Assembly: GCF_014251555.1 (NCBI RefSeq)
Contig: NZ_CP059190.1
Span: 205,377 to 269,376, forward strand
Direction: 5' to 3'
From: Blattabacterium cuenoti
GTDB taxonomy: Bacteria > Bacteroidota > Bacteroidia > Flavobacteriales > Blattabacteriaceae
DNA length: 64,000 nucleotides
Shown here piece after piece: positions 27,168 through 34,790 of this stretch. The notes under the pieces were generated by a model. That model searched no databases and was not told the DNA's origin. It saw only the letters and a list, made by a program, of their open reading frames with translations. Position 1 is the first letter of the stretch, and every line of letters starts with the position of its first letter. The position numbers were made by a program, and so were the translations under genes.

Positions 27168-27743
27168 TTACTTTATACTCAACCAATTATTTATTATTTT
27201 TTCTCCATATGGAGTTAAAATGGATTCTGGGTGAAATTGAACTCCACGTACATCATAAAATTTATGACGTAAAGCCATGATTTCACCCTTATCTCCAATA
27301 GCTGTAATCTGAAGTTCTTCAGGAAAATTGTGTGGAGATATAATCCAAGAATGATAACGACCAACTTTGATCTTTCTAGGTAATTTTTGGAAAAGAATTT
27401 CTTTTGGATCCACAATTTTTATAGAACTAGCTATTCCATGATAAACTTCTTTTGTATTAAGAAGAGTTGCTCCAAATACTTCTCCTATAGCTTGTTGTCC
27501 TAAACAAACTCCAAAAATACTTTTAGTGGAAGCAAAAGTTCTTACTAAAGGTTTTAAAATATGTGCTTCATCAGGAATTCCAGGTCCTGGAGAAAGAATA
27601 ATTTTGTTATATTTTTCTATGTCAGAAAGTTTAATTTCATTATTCCTAGATACTTGTACAGTATTTTTTGTTAATTTTTTTACAGCATGAACAAGATTAT
27701 AAGTAAAAGAATCATAATTATCTAAAATCAGTATTTTATTCAT
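27168..27743 (-). CDS. trpG: anthranilate synthase component II (glutamine amidotransferase)
   Basis: Supplies ammonia to TrpE. The 191-residue class I amidotransferase has LDNYDSFTYNLVH, ILSPGPGIPDEA, the nucleophile in FGVCLGQQAIGE, and the His/Glu pair in VQFHPESILT. Some homologues (PabA) also serve p-aminobenzoate synthesis. No pabB is seen here, so a dual role cannot be judged. Confidence 0.97.
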   Translation of the reverse strand: MNKILILDNYDSFTYNLVHAVKKLTKNTVQVSRNNEIKLSDIEKYNKIILSPGPGIPDEAHILKPLVRTFASTKSIFGVCLGQQAIGEVFGATLLNTKEVYHGIASSIKIVDPKEILFQKLPRKIKVGRYHSWIISPHNFPEELQITAIGDKGEIMALRHKFYDVRGVQFHPESILTPYGEKIINNWLSIK

Positions 27744-27749
27744 AATACT

Positions 27750-29165
27750 TCATATATTTTTAGCTAATTCTATAGCTTTAAATAAGGCCATTAGCTTATT
27801 ATTTACTTCTTCTAACTCTTTTTCTTCTTTAGAATCAGAAACTATTCCTGCTCCAGCTTGAAAAAAAAGAGTATTATTTTTGCTAACAAAAGAACGAATT
27901 ACTATAGCTGTATTCATACAATAATTATTCAATCCAAAAAAACCAATAGCTCCTCCATATATTCCTCTATGTTGATTTTCTATTTTGTCTATCAACTCCA
28001 TTGCTTTATACTTAGGAGCTCCTGATAAAGTTCCTGCAGGGAAAGTATCTCCAAATACTTTTATAATAGATATATTTTCTTCCAATTTTCCAGATACTTT
28101 AGATACCATATGTAGAACATGAGAAAAAACTTGAATTTCTTTAAATTCTTCTACTTTTACATTGGAAGAATTTTTACTCAAATCATTTCTTGCTAAATCT
28201 ACTAACATGACGTGTTCTGCATTTTCTTTTGGATTATTAGACAGATTTTCAGATAATTTCTTATCCTTTTCTTCGTCTTCTGATCTTCGTATAGTTCCTG
28301 CTATTGGATTAATATAGGCTATTTGATTATTAATAATTAATTGTGTTTCTGGAGAAGAACCAAATAATTTATAACTTCCATAATCAAAATAAAAAAGATA
28401 TGGGGAAGGATTGATAAATCGTAAAGCACGATATACATTAAATTCGTCTCCTGTAAATCTCTGTTGGAACTGGCGAGATAATACAATTTGAAAAACATCT
28501 CCCCGTAAACAAGCTTTTATTCCTTTAGATACCATTTTTTTGTACTCCATGTCCGTCACATTTGAAGAACGATTTCCTACCGATTGAAATGGAAAAGAAG
28601 GAAAATTTTTCTTTTTTATGAATTCGACTAATTGATCTATACAAGTTTTTTTATCTCGATGAATGTTAATAAATTGATGTTCAATTAAATCAATTTCATT
28701 GTGAAAATGTCGAAATACAATTAGGTTTCTATAAAAACCAAATCGTATTTGCGGAAGATGATATATTTCTTTAATTGGAGCATGAAACTGAATTTTTTCA
28801 AAATATTGAATACTATCATAAGATATGTATCCATATAAACCAGAATAAGAAATAGAAGGATTTTCATTTTCAAATATTTTGAAAAAATTCTCAATGAAAA
28901 TTTGTATATCCAATCGATCATTTATAAAAATATGTTTATGAACACAATTTGGATATGATATTCGCAATACATTTTTATTTAGAATAAATTCTGAAATTGG
29001 ATTAATGCAAAGAATAGAAGAATTATTTTTGTAGATTTGATAATCAGAAGATTCTAACAATAACGTATTTGGAAAAATATCTCTTAGTTTTAAATATAAT
29101 TCTATTGGTGTAGTACTATCAGCTAAAATTTTTTTCTGAATAGTTCTAAAATTAAATTTAAACAT
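27750..29165 (-). CDS. trpE: anthranilate synthase component I
   Basis: Converts chorismate to anthranilate. The 471 residues include the N-terminal feedback motif LLLESSDYQ (the LLES element that binds tryptophan in known TrpEs). The catalytic C-terminal half has GDVFQIVLSRQF, NPSPYLFYF, GTIRRSEDEE, HVMLVDLARNDL, PAGTLSGAPK and IRSFVSKN. The retained LLES motif suggests feedback inhibition still operates. It is the first gene of the trp operon, behind a structured leader. Confidence 0.97.
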   Translation of the reverse strand: MFKFNFRTIQKKILADSTTPIELYLKLRDIFPNTLLLESSDYQIYKNNSSILCINPISEFILNKNVLRISYPNCVHKHIFINDRLDIQIFIENFFKIFENENPSISYSGLYGYISYDSIQYFEKIQFHAPIKEIYHLPQIRFGFYRNLIVFRHFHNEIDLIEHQFINIHRDKKTCIDQLVEFIKKKNFPSFPFQSVGNRSSNVTDMEYKKMVSKGIKACLRGDVFQIVLSRQFQQRFTGDEFNVYRALRFINPSPYLFYFDYGSYKLFGSSPETQLIINNQIAYINPIAGTIRRSEDEEKDKKLSENLSNNPKENAEHVMLVDLARNDLSKNSSNVKVEEFKEIQVFSHVLHMVSKVSGKLEENISIIKVFGDTFPAGTLSGAPKYKAMELIDKIENQHRGIYGGAIGFFGLNNYCMNTAIVIRSFVSKNNTLFFQAGAGIVSDSKEEKELEEVNNKLMALFKAIELAKNI

Positions 29166-29187
29166 GGCATATGGTATTTTTACATGA

Positions 29188-29217
29188 TAAAAAAAAGGCC
29201 GTCATAAAGACAAGCCT
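29188..29217 (-). terminator. intrinsic terminator (attenuator) upstream of trpE
   Basis: On the minus strand AGGC-uu-GUC-uuuau-GAC-g-GCCU is followed by eight U residues (29189-29196). It ends 23 bp before the trpE start. No minus-strand gene lies upstream to be terminated, so it most likely attenuates the trp operon. Confidence 0.7.
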
Positions 29218-29302
29218 CGCAAATGTAAATATTGTTGGGATAACATCTCCCCTCAATTAATTGTAAGAATACCATCACTTGAGAAATGACATTTACCTTA
29301 TG
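29188..29302 (-). ncRNA. structured trp operon leader RNA (candidate attenuator)
   Basis: About 110 nt lie between a TATATTTG box and trpE. Visible pairings form a three-way-junction-like fold. The outer stem is GTAAAT/ATTTAC, the first arm is CTCAA/TTGAG, the second arm is GGGG/TCCC, and the terminator hairpin follows. No short ORF in the leader contains Trp codons: one reads MSFLK-stop and another runs from ATG at 29274 without Trp. This argues against a classical leader peptide. A Bacteroidota trp-leader motif has been described from comparative genomics (Bacteroid-trp), but I cannot test identity with it. Confidence 0.5.
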
Positions 29303-29310
29303 CAAATATA
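29303..29310 (-). promoter_or_regulatory. Bacteroidota -7 box TATATTTG of the trp operon
   Basis: Exact TAnnTTTG on the minus strand, about 140 bp upstream of trpE at the start of the structured leader. No convincing -33 TTG is visible. Confidence 0.6.
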
Positions 29311-29369
29311 AATAAATTTTTATATCTATGGATATTAATTATAAATAGTGCAATTTATAATTCGATTAT

Positions 29370-31232
29370 ATGAAAATATTCATTTTTTATTGTTTTCTTT
29401 TTCTATTTTCTTATTCTATGGAAGCGATAGAAAAAAAAATAATGAATCTGAACACAGATTCTACTAATCTAGAGATAGAAAAAAATCATGCAGATTTTTA
29501 TCTTCCTACTTATCAGGATTACAGATTTTGGACAGAGGAAAATAATTTAAAAAAAACTTTATTAAACATAGAATCTTTTTCTATTGAAAAATATTATTCT
29601 CATAATTTTTTTAAACATGATAATTTTGGATTTTTTTATAATCAAGGAAATGGAAATAATTTATTGATTCCTAATAGGAATAATCTTACACAGAGAAACT
29701 TATATCATTCTCAAAAAATGCTTTTTTTCAAGGATCCTTTTTTTTATCGTGAAAAAATTCAATATTTTGATGTTCAAACTCCTCTTTCAGAAATTTTTTA
29801 TGAAAGTGATTTTTTTCAAAAAAGAGGATTGGGTGGTTTTTTTTCTCAAAGTCCAAATGAAAAAATCAATTATTCTATTGAATATAGGAGTCTTAATTTG
29901 AAGAATAATCTTGATTTTGATCAAAATCAAGATTTATTACTAACTACTTTTAGTTATCAGGATGAGCAAGATGAAGATGATTATAAATTATGGGGACATT
30001 ATATTTACCAAAAATTTTTTATCAAAGAAAGAGAAAAAGTCATCAAATGGAATAATATTAAGAATTATAAAAATGTTTTTTTTGATCAAAAAAAATTTAT
30101 TCATAACAGATTTTACATAAATTTTATTCAAAAAATTTTTCCTGAAAAAAATAAATTGTTTTTTTTAAAAACTTATATGGAATATGAAAAATATTCTAAA
30201 AATCATTTTTTTTCTGAACAAAAAAATAAAATCAATCATTTTGATTTGAAAAATGGTTTATTCTTAATGTTTAAAAAAAATAAATTTGAAATAGAGGTAG
30301 GATCTATTTTCGATAAAATCCATTATCAATTGTTTTTACTCAATGAGTATAACAATAGAATAACTCCTAAAAATAAGTATATAAACAATTTTTCTATAGA
30401 AACTCAAATAAATTATCCTATTAATAATATTTTCAAATTTCATTCACACAGTAAATGGACATATAATAATTCGAAAAAAACATATTTTCAAATGAATATG
30501 AAATTCAATACATTTTTGTTTTCAAAATTTGATTTTTCAAGTCAATTGTATATTTCTGAAAATAAAGATGTTTCTCCTGATTTTATTCATCTTTCTATTC
30601 TAAAAGAAAATGAAGATTGTTATAATAATCAACGAAATAATATGCTTTTTTTTGATAAAGAAAAAACAATAGATTTTTCTTTGTTTTATAAAAAAAATTT
30701 TCATGTTTCTTTTTATATTTCTAGATTAAATCATTCTTTTTTAGACGAAAAAAAAGAAATGGAAAAATTTTTATATCGTAAGTATGTCCAATCATACGGA
30801 TTAAAAATAAAAACAACACAAGACATATGGAAATTTCAATTTCATAATCTTTTATTGTATCAAAAATATAACTCTGATCCATTAATTTTTTCCATTCCCA
30901 ATTTCTTATCAAGAAGTACTATATCTTATCAAGATAATTATTTTAATAAGGCTTTATCAATAAAAACGGGAATTTCTGTTCATTATTTCAGCGATTTTTA
31001 TTATCAAAAAATTTATTATCCTTTTGATATTCATCTTTTTCCTTCGGAAAAAGAATGTTATCCAAATAAAATTGGAGTAAATCCTTTTATAGATTATTTT
31101 TTAAATTTGAAAATATATAGAACCATATTTTATATTAGTATTCAAAACATAGGATTTCATTCCATTTATAGATCTCTTAACAAAAAAGAATTATTTATTA
31201 GAACTGGTTTTTCATGGACTCTTTTTACTTGA
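29370..31232 (+). CDS. putative outer-membrane porin (Porin_10-like)
   Basis: 620 residues with an N-terminal signal (IFIFYCFLFLFSYSMEA). A beta-rich, aromatic-rich sequence follows, with short alternating strands up to a terminal Phe-rich strand (LFIRTGFSWTLFT). The stretch TPLSEIFYESDFF, GGFFSQSPNEKINYSIEYRS followed by a long barrel matches the pattern of the Bacteroidota putative-porin family. It is likely an outer-membrane channel for exchange with the host. Assignment rests on pattern only and sequence divergence is high. It faces away from the trp promoter. Confidence 0.6.
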   Translation: MKIFIFYCFLFLFSYSMEAIEKKIMNLNTDSTNLEIEKNHADFYLPTYQDYRFWTEENNLKKTLLNIESFSIEKYYSHNFFKHDNFGFFYNQGNGNNLLIPNRNNLTQRNLYHSQKMLFFKDPFFYREKIQYFDVQTPLSEIFYESDFFQKRGLGGFFSQSPNEKINYSIEYRSLNLKNNLDFDQNQDLLLTTFSYQDEQDEDDYKLWGHYIYQKFFIKEREKVIKWNNIKNYKNVFFDQKKFIHNRFYINFIQKIFPEKNKLFFLKTYMEYEKYSKNHFFSEQKNKINHFDLKNGLFLMFKKNKFEIEVGSIFDKIHYQLFLLNEYNNRITPKNKYINNFSIETQINYPINNIFKFHSHSKWTYNNSKKTYFQMNMKFNTFLFSKFDFSSQLYISENKDVSPDFIHLSILKENEDCYNNQRNNMLFFDKEKTIDFSLFYKKNFHVSFYISRLNHSFLDEKKEMEKFLYRKYVQSYGLKIKTTQDIWKFQFHNLLLYQKYNSDPLIFSIPNFLSRSTISYQDNYFNKALSIKTGISVHYFSDFYYQKIYYPFDIHLFPSEKECYPNKIGVNPFIDYFLNLKIYRTIFYISIQNIGFHSIYRSLNKKELFIRTGFSWTLFT

Positions 31233-31265
31233 TTCTAAAAATTTCTAAATTTTTATAAAAAAACG

Positions 31266-31273
31266 TAATTTTG
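31266..31273 (+). promoter_or_regulatory. possible -7 box TAATTTTG upstream of the glucosaminidase gene
   Basis: TAnnTTTG match 20 bp before the ATG at 31294, well placed for transcription of the glucosaminidase-gcvH-ccoI run. No -33 element is obvious. Confidence 0.4.
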
Positions 31274-31293
31274 TCCATCGAAAGTTAATAAAA

Positions 31294-31959
31294 ATGAAAA
31301 AATTTTTTTATTTTGTATTATTCTTTTTGATGTCTTTATTTTCGTCTTTCTCAAAAGAAACAGAAATAGAAAGAGTCATTGAATACATTAAAAAATATGC
31401 TGTTTTTGCTGTTGAAGAAATGGAAAAATTTGGAATACCAGCTAGTATTAAATTGGGACAAGGAATTTTAGAATCTTCTAGTGGAAATAGCCTATTATCC
31501 AAAGCAACGAATAATCATTTTGGAATTAAATGTGGAAAAAGATGGATGGGAGATACTTATTACCATAATGATGATCTTCCAAAAGAATGTTTTCGGAAAT
31601 ATAATTCTGTACGAGAATCTTTTCAGGATCACTCTAAATTTTTGCAACAACCACGTTATTATAAATTATTTCTTTTAAAAAAAAATGATTATCAATCTTG
31701 GGCAGAGGAACTGAAACAAGCAGGTTATGCTACGTCATTAAATTATGCAGATTTGTTAATTGATCAGATAGAAAAATACCAGCTATGGCAGTTCGATGAA
31801 GAAAATTCTTGTGGAATAGAAAAAAGAATCAATTTTTATTTGACATCTATCATGCAAAAGAATAAAAAAAACGATTCTTTTTTCAAGAAAAAAATACATC
31901 TTGTCTATAAAATTTTTCTTTTGATTAAGAAAAAATTAAACTGTACAAAAAAAAAATAA
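31294..31959 (+). CDS. exported glucosaminidase-domain peptidoglycan hydrolase (FlgJ/GH73 type)
   Basis: The signal peptide FFYFVLFFLMSLFSSFSK is followed by a glucosaminidase domain (residues ~25-170). The catalytic Glu is in IKLGQGILESSSGNSLL. NNHFGIKCGKRWMGDTYY, FRKYNSVRESFQDHSKFL, RYYKLF, and the GYAT..YADLLIDQIEKY C-terminal signature follow. Bacteroidota relatives usually add LysM repeats. Here the 221-residue protein ends instead in a short Lys-rich tail, so the wall-binding module appears lost. Its role is probably peptidoglycan remodelling. Confidence 0.85.
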   Translation: MKKFFYFVLFFLMSLFSSFSKETEIERVIEYIKKYAVFAVEEMEKFGIPASIKLGQGILESSSGNSLLSKATNNHFGIKCGKRWMGDTYYHNDDLPKECFRKYNSVRESFQDHSKFLQQPRYYKLFLLKKNDYQSWAEELKQAGYATSLNYADLLIDQIEKYQLWQFDEENSCGIEKRINFYLTSIMQKNKKNDSFFKKKIHLVYKIFLLIKKKLNCTKKK

Positions 31960-31966
31960 TATATGT

Positions 31967-32362
31967 ATGAACCCTAATAATTTGAGGTACAGTAAAAATC
32001 ATGAATGGATAGGATTAGAAATCTCAAAAAACAAAAAAGCTTATGTAGGAATTACTCATTTTGCTCAAAATGAGTTGGGAGATATTGTTTATCTAGATGT
32101 AGAAAATTCAATAATAGGAAAAAAAATAAAAGAAGGAGATCCATTTGGAACAATAGAAGCGGTGAAAACTGTTTCAGATTTGTTTATGCCTGTTTCAGGT
32201 TGCATCCTTGAAATCAATAAAAAATTATTATCCCAACCAGAACTTATTAATAAAAGTTCTTATAACGAAGGATGGATTATACAAATAGAAGTCTTAGATA
32301 TAGAAGAATATAATAGATTAATGTCTTTGGAAGAATACAAAAAATATATACAGGAAACCTAA
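31967..32362 (+). CDS. gcvH: glycine cleavage system H protein
   Basis: Lipoyl carrier protein of the glycine cleavage complex. The 131 residues contain KNHEWIGLE, THFAQNELGDIVYLD and the lipoylated lysine K67 in GTIEAVKTVSDLFMPVSG. NEGWIIQIEV is at the C-terminus. Length is standard. P, T and L proteins are not in the window. The gene sits 7 bp after the glucosaminidase and 20 bp before ccoI. Confidence 0.96.
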   Translation: MNPNNLRYSKNHEWIGLEISKNKKAYVGITHFAQNELGDIVYLDVENSIIGKKIKEGDPFGTIEAVKTVSDLFMPVSGCILEINKKLLSQPELINKSSYNEGWIIQIEVLDIEEYNRLMSLEEYKKYIQET

Positions 32363-32382
32363 TTAATCAGGAATGAGTTATT

Positions 32383-34608
32383 ATGAAGAAACATGATTTT
32401 TTTGATTTTCTTGATGAGAAAAAAATTGCAGAAAAAATAATTGATTTTAATCATAATAATATTACGAGTGTTCGTTTTTTAATACCTTCCATTCATTGTA
32501 GTTCTTGTGTTTTTGTTTTAGAAAGTTTATCTAAATTTCATAAAAACATTCTGGAATCTACTGTTGATTTTTCAAATAAACAAATTTGTATAACATTCAA
32601 TAATGTTGAATTGAAATTAAGTCATTTAGCTAGACTTCTTGATAAGATGGGATATAGCCCTTCTATTAATTTTGAATCAATAGAAAAAAGGGGAACGAAC
32701 ACATTTGATAGAAAATTAATAGGAAAATTAGCTATTTCCTTTTTTTGTTTTGGAAATATTATGCTTTTGGCTATTCCAGGATATGTTGGGGCTTATCAAG
32801 ATACATGGTTCTTGGAAAATAGGAACTTTTTTCGTTATTTAATGTTATTTTTATCTTTGCCGGTTGTAATATTTTCTTTTTCAGATCATGTTAAATATGC
32901 CGTTTTGGGATTAAAAAAACATGTTTTGAATATAGATGTTCCTATTTCTATTGGATTATTAGTTCTTTTTTTATGGAGTTGTTACGAAATTTTTTTTGAT
33001 TTAGGTTCTGGATATTTTGATAGTATTTCTAGTTTTTCCTTATTTTTACTTGTGAGTAGAATGTTTCAAATTTATACTCATAATAGTATCCTTTCTTTTG
33101 ACAAGAATTATAAGTCTTTTTATCCAGTTCTAATAACAAAAATACATGACAATGAAAAAGAAGAAAAAATTTTACTTTCTTCTTTAAAAAAAGGAGATAC
33201 CATTCTAATTAGAAATGAAGAAATTATTCCTGCCGATTCCATCCTCATGAAAGGAGACGCTGTTTTAGATAACAGTTTTATTACAGGAGAATCCTATTTG
33301 ATAAATAAAAAAATAGGAGATCGGATTTATGCTGGTTCTAAACAAAAAGGAGAAGCTATTTTTCTAAAAGTGATTAAAAATGTGGATCATAGTTATTTAA
33401 GTTTATTGTGGAATAAAAATAAATTTAATCATCATAAAAAATTATTTTACTTAAATTCAATATCCACTAGATTCAGTCAGTATTTTACTCCTACTATTTT
33501 GATGATTTCTATAATAACTGGAACATATTGGTACTTTAACAATGATATTACAAAGATATTTCAAACTACTTTTTCAGTTTTAATCATCACTTGTCCTTGT
33601 GCTTTGGTTCTTTCTACTCCATTGATATTCGGAAATATAATACGTTTTTTTTCTAAAAAGAGTTTTTATATCAAAGATATTTTCACAATGGAAAGAATTT
33701 CTGCAATAAAAACTTTAATTTTTGATAAGACAGGAACTATAACTGATCCAAATAAAGAAAAAATATTTTTTATAGGAAAAATAAAATATGAGGAAAAAAA
33801 GATTGTAGCTTCTTTATTAAAAAATTCTAGTCATCCTTTAAGTCAAAGGATTTTATCAGAATTATCTATAAAAGATTTTTATTCTGTAAAAAATTTTAAG
33901 GAAATCATAGGACAAGGATTAGAAGGAATTATAAAAAATATGCCGGTTAAAATTGGATCTAAAAAATATTTAGGAATTGAGACAACAATAAATGATAAAA
34001 ATCAGACAACAGTTTTCATTTCTATAAATAAAAGATTTATAGGTTATTTCTTATTTAGAAATTATTATAGAAAAGGAATAAAGAAGATTTTTCAAAATTT
34101 GAAAGGATATAAAATAATTATTCTTTCTGGAGATCAGAATGAATTAGAAAAAAAATACTTGAAATCTATTTTGCCAAAGTCTGGTAAAGTTCTTTTCAAT
34201 CAGAATCCAGAAGATAAACTAAATTATGTTAAGAAATTACAAAAAAAAGGAGAAAAAATAATGATGTTTGGAGATGGAATAAATGATTGTGCAGCATTAA
34301 ATCAAAGTGAAGTAGGAGTTGCTGTGTCTGAAAATCCAACTAGTTTTTTTCCAAGTTGTGATGCTTTTATGCAATCTGATTGTTTGAATAAAATTTTTTT
34401 ATTTTTGAAAATATCCAAAATATCTAGCAAATTAGTGATTGTCAATTTTATGATTAGCTTATTTTATAATATTGTAGGAATTTTTTTTGCTGTAACCGGT
34501 AATTTAAAGCCTATTATAGCAGCTATTCTAATGCCTTTAAGTTCTTTTTCTGTTATTTTTTTTTCTATTGTATCTACTTGGCTGATTTCACGCAGATTTA
34601 TATTTTAA
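32383..34608 (+). CDS. ccoI: heavy-metal (copper) P1B-type ATPase, CcoI/FixI type
   Basis: Copper-transporting ATPase involved in cbb3 oxidase maturation. The 741 residues have an N-terminal HMA domain with a CxxC metal site at C39/C42 (HCSSC). Eight predicted membrane segments include the transport motif CPC at 404-406 (ITCPCALVLSTP). TGES is the actuator loop, and the phosphorylation site D448 lies in FDKTGTITD. The hinge GDGINDCAAL is also present. Its place directly before ccoS and the oxidase subunits supports the CcoI role rather than general copper efflux. Confidence 0.9.
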   Translation: MKKHDFFDFLDEKKIAEKIIDFNHNNITSVRFLIPSIHCSSCVFVLESLSKFHKNILESTVDFSNKQICITFNNVELKLSHLARLLDKMGYSPSINFESIEKRGTNTFDRKLIGKLAISFFCFGNIMLLAIPGYVGAYQDTWFLENRNFFRYLMLFLSLPVVIFSFSDHVKYAVLGLKKHVLNIDVPISIGLLVLFLWSCYEIFFDLGSGYFDSISSFSLFLLVSRMFQIYTHNSILSFDKNYKSFYPVLITKIHDNEKEEKILLSSLKKGDTILIRNEEIIPADSILMKGDAVLDNSFITGESYLINKKIGDRIYAGSKQKGEAIFLKVIKNVDHSYLSLLWNKNKFNHHKKLFYLNSISTRFSQYFTPTILMISIITGTYWYFNNDITKIFQTTFSVLIITCPCALVLSTPLIFGNIIRFFSKKSFYIKDIFTMERISAIKTLIFDKTGTITDPNKEKIFFIGKIKYEEKKIVASLLKNSSHPLSQRILSELSIKDFYSVKNFKEIIGQGLEGIIKNMPVKIGSKKYLGIETTINDKNQTTVFISINKRFIGYFLFRNYYRKGIKKIFQNLKGYKIIILSGDQNELEKKYLKSILPKSGKVLFNQNPEDKLNYVKKLQKKGEKIMMFGDGINDCAALNQSEVGVAVSENPTSFFPSCDAFMQSDCLNKIFLFLKISKISSKLVIVNFMISLFYNIVGIFFAVTGNLKPIIAAILMPLSSFSVIFFSIVSTWLISRRFIF

Positions 34609-34630
34609 AAAAAATTCTGAAATTTTTATT

Positions 34631-34780
34631 ATGGACATATTAATTATTATGATATTATCTAGTATTTCTTTAGGAGCATTTTTTCTCATATTTTTTTTAA
34701 TTAGTCTTTATTCTGGACAATTCGACGATTATGAATCTCCTAGAATTCGGATCTTAATCGATGATATTGAAAATAAATAA
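34631..34780 (+). CDS. ccoS: cbb3-type cytochrome oxidase assembly protein CcoS
   Basis: 49-residue single-pass membrane protein starting MDILIIMILSSISLG, with a helix up to about residue 27. The typical SGQFDDYESPRIRIL follows: CcoS proteins share the G-Q-F/Y-D-D-x-x-x-P pattern after the helix. CcoS is needed for cofactor insertion into the cbb3 oxidase. It lies between ccoI and ccoNO, as in many cbb3 clusters. Confidence 0.88.
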   Translation: MDILIIMILSSISLGAFFLIFFLISLYSGQFDDYESPRIRILIDDIENK

Positions 34781-34790
34781 TGATTTTCTA

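Noticed and set aside
29190..29276. Leader peptide ORF upstream of trpE
   Set aside because: The ORF from ATG at 29274 runs through the terminator, contains no Trp codon and looks like chance coding in the structured RNA.
29175..29302. SRP (4.5S) RNA or SAM/TPP riboswitch in the trp leader
   Set aside because: The conserved SRP loop (GGAAG..AGCAG type) and the SAM-I or TPP core sequences are not present; only generic stems and a terminator are seen.
31237..31254. AAAAATTT/AAATTTTT hairpin after the porin gene as a terminator
   Set aside because: The stem is A/T only, with no clean T run after it; such palindromes are expected by chance at this base composition.
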